27,323 nt of DNA. Source: JAFNGF01 sp964567045. GTDB taxonomy: Bacteria; Planctomycetota; Phycisphaerae; Sedimentisphaerales; Anaerobacaceae. Positions within the stretch are counted from its first letter, which is position 1. The number at the start of each line of letters is the position of its first letter. The position numbers were made by a program, and so were the translations under genes. The notes under the pieces are model-generated. The model was not told the origin of the DNA and made no database searches. It saw nothing but the letters and a program-made list of their open reading frames with translations. This document shows positions 1-5,987 of this stretch, in pieces. The stretch covers positions 1 through 27,323 of the forward strand of contig CAZMLE010000050.1 in assembly GCA_964567045.1 (NCBI GenBank), in the 5' to 3' direction.

Positions 1-102
1 AGGGTCGGCGCCAGCCGAACCGCAGACATCCTCGACGAGTGCAAGCGCAGGCTTGCCCGCCATGCGTCTGGTGGGCTTGGAATCTCGCAACGTGATATTT
101 AG
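1..102 (+). CDS. Possible 3' end of a gene entering from the left edge
   Basis: Frame 1 is open from the first base to a TAG at 100-102 and gives 33 residues, beginning RVGASRTADILDECKRRLA and ending SQRDI. The first 19 residues look like a normal soluble helix. The next stretch, ARHASGG, is encoded by a palindromic repeat at 55-76, so the natural C-terminus may have been changed by that repeat. I do not recognise the family and cannot see the start. It could also be chance open sequence. Confidence 0.35.
   Translation, partial: RVGASRTADILDECKRRLARHASGGLGISQRDI
55..76. repeat. Palindromic element, CCGCC family, copy 1
   Basis: This copy reads GCCCGCCATGCGTCTGGTGGGC, the reverse orientation of the family core TCCGCCAGACGTATGGCGGA. 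The 20-nt core at 56-75 has CTTG immediately on both sides (52-55 and 76-79), consistent with a 4-bp target duplication. It lies inside the possible gene tail at 1-102. Confidence 0.75.
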
Positions 103-146
103 AACTTCGAATTTAGAATTTCTGGGTAAGGGGTGCCCGAAAAGAC

Positions 147-935
147 ATGCAGGTCAGGGAAGATATATTTACGGTCAAGACATACGAGTGCCAGGCTGAC
201 GGCAGTATCAAGCTGCACGTCCTCATGCAGCATTTACAGGAAGTCGCGGCAGTCCATGCAGAGCACCTCGGCTTTGGATACGCCAGGCTGAATCAAATAA
301 ACAGTTGCTGGGTGCTGTCAAACTTGCGAATAGAGATCGACCGCTTGCCGCGGTGGAATGAGAAAGTGACCATCACAACCTGGCCGAGCGGGCATAGCCG
401 TGTGGTAGCTACCAGAGAATTTATCGGCAAAGACCCGCACGGCTCTGAGCTATTCAAAGCCGGCAGCGAATGGATGGTATTAGACAGGCAGAAGAATCGG
501 CCTAAGAACTTATTGCGTCTCGGCCTGGGCCTGCCCGAAAGCGGGCCAAAAACGATAACAGGAAAACTAACCAGATTAGAACCACGCAGTAGCTATAGCG
601 AGGTGGAGCATGTGCGTGTGCCTTACAGTTCAATTGATTTGAATGGGCACGCAAATAACACCGAATATGTGCGATGGGCTATGGACGCGTTGAGACGGAC
701 ATTCCAATTCAAGGGCACCATCCGTTTTGCACAGGCCACCTATTTAGCCGAAGTCTTTGAAGGCGACCAGATCGATCTGCTGCTTTCCTGCCCGCCGCCC
801 CAACTCTTGCCCGCCAGGCGTAAGGCGGGCGAGTCGGCAGACGCGGGGGCAGGCGACAAGGGTGAACACTTCTACATCCTTGGAAAAAGGGCAAGCCAAC
901 AAGACAATGTGTATCTAATGGAGCTTGGCTGCTGA
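147..935 (+). CDS. Acyl-ACP thioesterase (FatA/FatB-like, double hotdog)
   Basis: Predicted to hydrolyse acyl-acyl carrier protein to free fatty acid in the cytoplasm. The 262-residue length fits bacterial members of the acyl-ACP thioesterase family. The first hotdog covers about residues 5-130, with the long helix LHVLMQHLQEVAAVHAEHLG. The second starts near 155 and carries SSIDLNGHANNTEYVRW, matching the family's D-x-N-x-H-x-NN signature, with N166 and H168 as the likely catalytic pair. Residues about 216-240 (PPPQLLPARRKAGESADAG...) interrupt the last strands and are partly encoded by a palindromic element at 809-830, so this looks like an in-frame insertion. The ATG at 147 is the best start, although only a weak AAGGGG lies about 15 nt upstream. 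It converges with the lipoprotein gene at 1145-2065. Confidence 0.85.
   Translation: MQVREDIFTVKTYECQADGSIKLHVLMQHLQEVAAVHAEHLGFGYARLNQINSCWVLSNLRIEIDRLPRWNEKVTITTWPSGHSRVVATREFIGKDPHGSELFKAGSEWMVLDRQKNRPKNLLRLGLGLPESGPKTITGKLTRLEPRSSYSEVEHVRVPYSSIDLNGHANNTEYVRWAMDALRRTFQFKGTIRFAQATYLAEVFEGDQIDLLLSCPPPQLLPARRKAGESADAGAGDKGEHFYILGKRASQQDNVYLMELGC
809..830. repeat. Palindromic element, CCGCC family, copy 2, inside the thioesterase gene
   Basis: GCCCGCCAGGCGTAAGGCGGGC lies in frame in the thioesterase gene and encodes roughly LPARRKAGE. No matching 4-bp flanks are present (CTTG left, CGAG right). The GC-rich stretch that follows (to about 855) is also low in complexity and may belong to the same insertion. 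Confidence 0.7.
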
Positions 936-978
936 CTGCTTGTGCGCAACAGTTGCGGCGGGTTGTGCCCCGCCATTG

Positions 979-1000
979 GCCCGCCATACGTCTGGCGGGT
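979..1000. repeat. Palindromic element, CCGCC family, copy 3
   Basis: GCCCGCCATACGTCTGGCGGGT lies between the convergent thioesterase and lipoprotein genes. Its inner 18 nt are the exact reverse complement of the core in the prepilin copy at 26780-26799. The flanks are TTGG and TAAA, so no target duplication is visible. Confidence 0.75.
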
Positions 1001-1025
1001 AAACCTAGCTGACGGAAATAACAGG

Positions 1026-1069
1026 GGCTTTTACGGTGCTTTAGCACATGCTGTCACACCGTAAAAGCC
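1026..1069. terminator. Strong hairpin between convergent genes
   Basis: GGCTTTTACGGTG at 1026-1038 is the perfect reverse complement of 1057-1069, giving a 13-bp stem and an 18-nt loop. It sits in the 209-bp gap between the ends of the thioesterase (935) and the lipoprotein (1145), where a bidirectional terminator would be expected. There is no T-tract on either side, so it may instead be a structural or REP-like repeat. Confidence 0.5.
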
Positions 1070-1144
1070 AACCTGAGGAAACGCTCATTTTGTCCTACAC
1101 TGTCCGCGAGGTTGCCTGACAGTCCCGACGCGCCGGGATGTAGC

Positions 1145-2065
1145 CTATTTCTTGACCTCGCTGACGGGTGTTTGCGCTTCGCCCGGCTTTGTCGAGCCTA
1201 CTTCCGAACTGATTCGCGACAGCTCGCTTTTTAGCTGCTTCAGAACTGCTATCATACTCTCGCGCATCTGATCGGTATTATTTTGCACGCCTCCGACTTG
1301 CTCAGCCAATTTAGCCTGTCGCTGCTGGATAGCATCTACAGCGGCAGAAATCGCACGGATGTCAATCAGGATTTTTTCCTCGAATTTGAGCTGCTTCTGA
1401 CCAACTATATCTATTATGCCGGCCACATTCTCTGTGCCGGCCTGCAGTCCGCCGACGGCGGACCGCAACTGCGCCATATCTTGCCGCAGACCGTCTGCAC
1501 TGCCGGATACTTTCTTGACATCGCTTCTCACATCCGCAATCCCTGCCTGAAGCGCACCTTGGCCCGCTCCAATTTTGGTTATCTGAGCGGTCCAGTCATC
1601 CTTGCCGGCCTGGAGCGCCTCGCCCAGAGCAGCCTGGAACGTCTTTTGCTCGTCCCTGATGGCGGCCAGGTCGCCGGCAGATTTATTGGTTCGAGCCTGT
1701 ACATCTTGAATTGCTGCGTACAGCTTGTCCTGTCCTGCTCCGAGAGCGGCTACATTTTTGACGCCCCTGTCGGTACTGGCTCGGACCTGCTCAATCTCCG
1801 TGTGCAGTTTGGTCTGGTCTGCTCCAAGAGCAGTCAGATTGTTGGCAGTTCGGTTGGCGCCGGTCTGCAACTGCTCAATTGCCGCGGACATCCTGTTCTG
1901 GTTCTCTTCCACGCGAACCAAATTAGTGGCTAAGTGCTTGGCACTGGCAGCCAGCGCCCGATGCAGCTCAAGCTGGTTGTCTTCGATCCTGGATAACTGC
2001 TTACACCCGCCGGCCAAGACCAAGCTAATTACCATTATTAGCGCCAATGTTTTTTTTCTTGCCAT
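1145..2065 (-). CDS. Coiled-coil lipoprotein with 28-residue repeats
   Basis: The 306-residue protein begins with a lipoprotein signal, MARKKTLALIMVISLVLAGG, then C21, the likely lipidated cysteine. The rest is almost entirely helical, rich in Ala, Gln, Glu and Lys. From about residue 52 it contains at least five tandem units of 28-29 residues, each starting with a [D/E/G]Q-x(2-3)-[L/F/M] motif (ENQNRM, DQTKLH, GQDKLY, EQKTFQ, GQGALQ) and mostly ending near LGA. A 28-residue unit is four heptads, so a long coiled coil anchored in a membrane is likely. The start is supported by AGGAAGG about 9 nt upstream. A sigma-70-like promoter lies at 2252-2280. No enzymatic family is recognisable; a structural or periplasm-spanning role is inference. 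Confidence 0.82.
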   Translation of the reverse strand: MARKKTLALIMVISLVLAGGCKQLSRIEDNQLELHRALAASAKHLATNLVRVEENQNRMSAAIEQLQTGANRTANNLTALGADQTKLHTEIEQVRASTDRGVKNVAALGAGQDKLYAAIQDVQARTNKSAGDLAAIRDEQKTFQAALGEALQAGKDDWTAQITKIGAGQGALQAGIADVRSDVKKVSGSADGLRQDMAQLRSAVGGLQAGTENVAGIIDIVGQKQLKFEEKILIDIRAISAAVDAIQQRQAKLAEQVGGVQNNTDQMRESMIAVLKQLKSELSRISSEVGSTKPGEAQTPVSEVKK

Positions 2066-2165
2066 TTTCGATACCCTTCCTCACTAAACGCATACCGGTC
2101 GCCCACATCCGGTCTTGGACGCCGATACGCTGACTTTTTCTATGATAGAGCGTGCCCCTTGCTTT

Positions 2166-2189
2166 GGGTTCCCGCCCGGCGGGGTCCCT
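2166..2189. repeat. Palindromic element, GGGTTCCCGC family, copy 1
   Basis: The copy begins GGGTTCCCGCC and ends GGCGGGGTCCCT, and further pairing outside (CTTT with AAAG) lengthens the stem. It lies in the predicted leader of the lipoprotein gene. Related copies are at 8314-8337, 9393-9413 and 13939-13962. Confidence 0.65.
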
Positions 2190-2251
2190 CGCAAAGCCAG
2201 GTCTGCCCCCGCGCACGCGGGGGTTCCTTGCCGCTCCTCCATCCTGAAATG

Positions 2252-2280
2252 ATTGTACGCAATCAAGAACAAGAATTCAA
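2252..2280 (-). promoter_or_regulatory. Sigma-70-like promoter for the lipoprotein gene
   Basis: On the minus strand, TTGAAT (2280-2275), a 17-nt spacer and TACAAT (2257-2252) form a good -35/-10 pair. Transcription would start near 2245, leaving a leader of about 180 nt that contains the palindrome at 2166-2189. Confidence 0.5.
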
Positions 2281-2657
2281 GCAAAAAGTCCGGTAAATTA
2301 GAGATTCTTTGCACCGGCACACTTTGCAACGACGATTCTGAGCTTAGGTAGGGCTTTTTTTAGGACCCTCCCGACCGGAGCCGAATTGAAAATTGATAAA
2401 GAATCGCCACAGACGCCGTCCCTTCGGCAGGCTCAGGGCAGGCTCTGAGCGCAGTCGAACGAGAGCACAGAAAACTCAGTTGGTCTTGGACACGGATTTA
2501 TCCGCCAGACGTACGGCGGATTTTGACGGATTCGCACTGTTTTGTAATGGCTCGGCCATCCCTGATCGGGACTGCTAATTTTCTTGCCGTGTTAATCAGT
2601 GTTAATCTGTGTCGAACAAGCCTTTTGCTAAACCAAGGGTGGCAAAAAACGGTGCGG
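2281..2657. other. Non-coding stretch made of dispersed repeat fragments
   Basis: No credible gene is present. The stretch is a mosaic: an AATTGAAAATTGATAAA fragment (2384-2400), a CCTTCGGCAGG...GGCAGGCT element (2421-2444), a GACACGGATTTA block carrying a CCGCC-family palindrome (2489-2541), and a partial tandem of GTGTTAATC (about 2589-2615). Each has relatives elsewhere in the window. It lies just beyond the 3' end of the LamG/dockerin gene. Confidence 0.6.
2489..2541. repeat. 53-bp repeat block with CCGCC-family palindrome, copy A
   Basis: The block matches 5409-5461 at 51 of 53 positions in the same orientation. It contains the palindrome TCCGCCAGACGTACGGCGGA (2501-2520), with TTTA on the left and TTTT on the right. 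The two blocks flank the LamG/dockerin gene and its upstream region. Confidence 0.85.
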
Positions 2658-4844
2658 TCAGGGCGTCACCGCCCGGTCATATATCTTGACATCGTCAATC
2701 AGGCCGGACCAGAAACTGCCGGCCTCAAGATTCTTGCCGGCACCAATGTACAGGCCGCCTTGCGAGCCGGCCAAAGTACCCTGCGTGCCTTTGGCTACCT
2801 CGACGTTGTCCACAAATAGAGTTCTGGTGGAGCCGTCCCAGGTCAGGCCCACACGATGCCAATCGCCGTCTATAATCACTGCCTCCGAGAATAATGGCGT
2901 GCCAAACCGGCCGGCTGCCTTCAATTCAGTCATTAGTTTGCCCTGCGATGTACCGGCAGCGAGCCAATTCACTCCGCGGGCTTGAGATATGATGGCTTGC
3001 TCCGGGCCACCACCTTTTACCCAGGCAAAGACGCTGAACGCTCCTTCTGCCGGGTCCAAGATAAACGGCGTGCTAACATAATCATCGACCCCATCGAACT
3101 GAAGGGCACCTTTTACCTTACCACTGGTAGGCTGCCAAAGTGGGTCACCGTGGAGGGCACCCTCATAGGTGCCAGCCCTGTCATGGGCGGCGAGGCCTTC
3201 TGTCTCGTCCAGTTTCCAGTATGCGACCAGGCCAAATGGCAGACGAGTTTCCTTCAGCCAGCATTCAAGTAAGATCGCCAAGTCCTTCACGTCGACCACA
3301 CCGTCGCCGTTAGGCGCTGGGATAATGTCAACCGATGGTTCATACTCCCGCCAATGTCGAGCAAATTCCGAGAAATCTTGCATATCCACCTTGAAGTCCT
3401 GGTTGAAATCAACCAGCTCAGCCGGGATTGCACCCAGTGCGCTCAGGGAATCCACACCTATTGGATCAGCATAGATCGTAGACCCATAGGCGTCACGAAC
3501 CCTAACGGTCCACCATGTATCCGACGAAGGTAGCATGGCCGCAGCAATTGCAGGACAAGAATTACTGTCAGCCACGATGTTGTAGTCCGCGATATTGTAA
3601 GGGTCCGAGCCTGAGAGAAGCTGACAACCGACCGCATTCTCGCTTTCAGCGCAGGTCAACACAAGGCCGTTCGGATCGCCATCAGCAAGCCACGGATAAC
3701 GCCAAACAAGAAGAGTGACTGGCTCTGGCAGCCTGCCGGGGCACAAGGATTCGTTATAGAAACTCATATTGCCAGATGAGGCCCCACCATTCCACGTGAA
3801 ATTGTAAGTCTGGGCGCCCGGCGTCGATGCAAGGTGAAGGTTCTTGCCAGGCCCAGCAACAGACCAATAAGCGCCAGCCACGACACCGTTGTTGAATTGG
3901 TTCATGTCGCTGCCTGTAAGAGAATTCAAGTACCATAAGGGAACACCGGCATGAGACAGTGAAAACGCAACGTTCAATACATTGGGGAAAAATGCTGCAC
4001 TCCCATTTACGTAGTTGTCGATCCAACACTGTTCACCCTCGACGGAACTGGCCAGGAAACTCCGGATGCTCTCCGAGTAATCCCGGCAATATGGCGTCGC
4101 TTCAAGGAACGTGACCCGGTTTACCCCATATCTGGCATCCTTGTACGTCAGATTCAGACGTAGGGCCACGTCTATAGCGGGCTGCCCACCCGTGCTCCAA
4201 CCCGAAGTCTGAATTGGTTGCCTGTAATCCGGTGCAACACTCGACAGATACACGATAATCATATCACCATATTTGTAATATGTTTGCCCAGTTGCACCGC
4301 TGTCAGGCTTATATCCACTGGGAAATCCTATTACGTTGGCTTTATTCGTCCAAGCAGGACCCCCGTTCCAGAGCTGTCCTGAGTAACCATTTATGCAATC
4401 TCCTCCGCCGAAGTAGATTACCGTTGGCTTGTTGGGATCAAAGGAGGCATTTTCCAGTTTCAGCATGCTGGGACCGAAGGACGGCACAATGACGACCTTC
4501 ACCGTATCAGGCACACTTGCCAGTTCGGGATCGCTGACCACCAACTCGAACTCACATTCTTGAATATCGCTTGTCTGGACGAAACCCCCAACTGTGGGGG
4601 CAGCCGTATCCGCACCGGTCAGCACCACCGCGGGGCCGGCAATCTGTCGCCAGGCGTAGCTCAACGGGCCTGAATTATCCGGATCGTACGAACCGCTTCC
4701 GTCAAGGTGCACCGGGTCCCCCGCCGCATATCTTGACAAGCCCGCTTCGGCCACCGGTCTTTGATTTTGGGCCACGGTGTTGATAGGCCATAAAACGAGC
4801 AGTACAGACAGCGCAACGAACGTGTTTAGAACTGAGTTAGTCAT
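2658..4844 (-). CDS. Secreted multidomain protein: PKD-like, alpha/beta-hydrolase-like, dockerin, LamG
   Basis: The 728-residue protein has a signal peptide (about 1-26) and a PKD/immunoglobulin-like domain (about 28-120, with LDGSGSYDPD). A central domain (about 125-380) carries the nucleophile elbow GWSTGG, with S217 as candidate nucleophile and H298 in SLSHAG as a possible base. A dockerin-like pair follows (about 478-532: DFNQDFKVDMQDF and NGDGVVDVKDL, each closing with Trp), then a C-terminal LamG/concanavalin-like domain (about 537-728). The ATG at 4844 is chosen because AAAGGAGG lies 8 nt upstream; the ATG at 4850 would be only 2 nt away. A promoter candidate is at 4880-4909. Family knowledge suggests an extracellular esterase or lipase acting on polysaccharide-bound material; the substrate is unknown. 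No cohesin gene is visible in the window. Confidence 0.82.
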   Translation of the reverse strand: MTNSVLNTFVALSVLLVLWPINTVAQNQRPVAEAGLSRYAAGDPVHLDGSGSYDPDNSGPLSYAWRQIAGPAVVLTGADTAAPTVGGFVQTSDIQECEFELVVSDPELASVPDTVKVVIVPSFGPSMLKLENASFDPNKPTVIYFGGGDCINGYSGQLWNGGPAWTNKANVIGFPSGYKPDSGATGQTYYKYGDMIIVYLSSVAPDYRQPIQTSGWSTGGQPAIDVALRLNLTYKDARYGVNRVTFLEATPYCRDYSESIRSFLASSVEGEQCWIDNYVNGSAAFFPNVLNVAFSLSHAGVPLWYLNSLTGSDMNQFNNGVVAGAYWSVAGPGKNLHLASTPGAQTYNFTWNGGASSGNMSFYNESLCPGRLPEPVTLLVWRYPWLADGDPNGLVLTCAESENAVGCQLLSGSDPYNIADYNIVADSNSCPAIAAAMLPSSDTWWTVRVRDAYGSTIYADPIGVDSLSALGAIPAELVDFNQDFKVDMQDFSEFARHWREYEPSVDIIPAPNGDGVVDVKDLAILLECWLKETRLPFGLVAYWKLDETEGLAAHDRAGTYEGALHGDPLWQPTSGKVKGALQFDGVDDYVSTPFILDPAEGAFSVFAWVKGGGPEQAIISQARGVNWLAAGTSQGKLMTELKAAGRFGTPLFSEAVIIDGDWHRVGLTWDGSTRTLFVDNVEVAKGTQGTLAGSQGGLYIGAGKNLEAGSFWSGLIDDVKIYDRAVTP

Positions 4845-4879
4845 TTGCATGTCCTCCTTTAACCCTTTCCGTTTCGCTA

Positions 4880-4909
4880 ATTCTAATGCAAGCGTGCCCG
4901 ATTTTGCAA
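4880..4909 (-). promoter_or_regulatory. Promoter candidate for the LamG/dockerin gene
   Basis: The minus strand has TTGCAA (4909-4904), an 18-nt spacer and TAGAAT (4885-4880), about 35 nt upstream of the chosen ATG at 4844. The -35 box is a moderate match and the -10 box a good one. Confidence 0.4.
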
Positions 4910-5408
4910 GCATTTTCTGGAAATTTTGCAGCCGTTGGATTATCTGCCTTTTTTCAACCATTTGACCAGGGGGGCGGAAAAACGTGTGAAAAACTGAAAT
5001 CCTGAAATGCCCAGCACAGAACGAGTCACGGGTCAGCAATGACGAGTCACGAGTCACCATCCACCGCCAATACCCTTACCTATTTGCCCCACTTTAACAA
5101 AATGTTAATTTGAAAAAAATGGTAAATTTCTGTCAATTCCTGGTCAAAAAGCGCGCGTTTTTGCAAATTTCCTGTCATTTCCTGTACATTTTTTGCATTT
5201 TTTTACCTGATTTTTCTTGCCTATTTTGCCCAAACTCTACAAGATGACCTGCGAAGCCACGTTTTACTGCAAAAATGAACATCACCTCGGAAAAATAACC
5301 AAAAAACGCCAATTCTTCCCAAATCTGGATAATTTCAGTTCTTAATCGTGTTAATCTGGGTCGCTATCTTTACCGCAACGCGGAATCCTTTTCGATCACC
5401 TTTTTTTA

Positions 5409-5461
5409 GACACGGATTTATCCGCCAGACGTACGGCGGATTTACACGGATTCGCACTGTT
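5409..5461. repeat. 53-bp repeat block with CCGCC-family palindrome, copy B
   Basis: This is the second copy of the block at 2489-2541, with two mismatches. The palindrome core is at 5421-5440 and is flanked by TTTA on both sides (5417-5420 and 5441-5444). Removing the core and one TTTA leaves CACGGATTTACACGGATT, a regular tandem motif, so the palindrome appears to have inserted into an older repeat. Confidence 0.85.
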
Positions 5462-5593
5462 GAGGCGCAGCCGAAACATCCGGCATGCAGGCGGATTCTT
5501 CGCGGAGTTTACCCTCGAGCGAAGCGAAGCGCTCAGAACGGCGTCTGTGAAATCTGTGTCTAATTATTCTTTATCCCTATGGGCCTCTGTGTC

Positions 5594-5619
5594 CCTTCGG
5601 CTTCGCTCAGGACAAGCCT
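5594..5619. repeat. CCTTCGGCTTCGCTCAGG element
   Basis: This relative of the element in the DUF362 gene (10793-10816) lies between two copies of CCTCTGTG (5584-5591 and 5617-5624), again suggesting insertion into a pre-existing sequence. A further relative is at 2421-2444. Confidence 0.55.
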
Positions 5620-5651
5620 CTGTGGCTTTTTTTTTGCCATAGGCCACAGTT

Positions 5652-5903
5652 TCATACGCTGGCGCCGGTATCAGACCTCGCGGTATCTTCGCACAGCTCC
5701 TCTTCGCTGCTTAGCGGAGCAGGCTCGTGGATGCACATAATATGTGCCGCTATGATTTGGAGATCTTCAGACTCAAATGGGCACTCGTAGCAACCCCAAA
5801 AGCCGCCGCGATAAACAGGCAGACAGCGTCGGCTGCGGATTAGCCGAATAAAAATCGACAAATCTTTATCAGTTAAAAAACCGAGCTCGACTATCCTCCT
5901 CAC
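5652..5903 (-). CDS. Small C2H2 zinc-finger-like protein
   Basis: An 83-residue protein of no recognised family. Residues CYECPFESEDLQIIAAHIMCIH fit C-x2-C-x12-H-x4-H, the spacing of a classical C2H2 zinc finger, which is uncommon in bacteria. The GTG start at 5903 is supported by AGGAGGT 7 nt upstream. The gene follows the DUF362-dockerin gene on the same strand with an 84-bp gap and could be co-transcribed. The N-terminal half is basic (IRLIRSRR) and the tail acidic, which suits nucleic-acid or protein binding, but the function is unknown. Confidence 0.62.
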   Translation of the reverse strand: MRRIVELGFLTDKDLSIFIRLIRSRRCLPVYRGGFWGCYECPFESEDLQIIAAHIMCIHEPAPLSSEEELCEDTARSDTGASV

Positions 5904-5987
5904 GGACCCTACCTCCTACAGCCTGACATAGAATTTACTGTGAATTTCCCAAATGTCAATAGCTGAATCAAGCTGTAAGCAGGATGC

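Larger units (their letters stand above)
4910..5651. other. Gene-free region: AT-rich island and repeat mosaic
   Basis: No convincing gene is present. About 5024-5058 is a small degenerate repeat of GAGTCAC/GGGTCA units. About 5085-5345 is clearly more AT-rich than its surroundings and holds TTAACAAAATGTTAA and two adjacent TTTCCTGT units (near 5170-5187). From about 5345 the sequence is a patchwork of dispersed elements: GTGTTAATC, the 53-bp block at 5409-5461, a GCGAAGCGAAGCGC hairpin near 5520, and a CCTTCGGCTTCGCTCAGG element at 5594-5619. Confidence 0.6.

Noticed and set aside
1283..1933. Plus-strand open frame of 216 codons
   Set aside because: It is the antisense of the coiled-coil lipoprotein, whose signal peptide, repeats and ribosome-binding site are convincing.
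2393..2578. Small plus-strand open frame of 61 codons
   Set aside because: It is made entirely of dispersed repeat fragments and has no ribosome-binding site.
4845..5060. Longer N-terminus (72 residues) for the LamG/dockerin protein
   Set aside because: It would place the signal peptide internally, is read from repeat-derived DNA, and ignores the strong AAAGGAGG site before the ATG at 4844.
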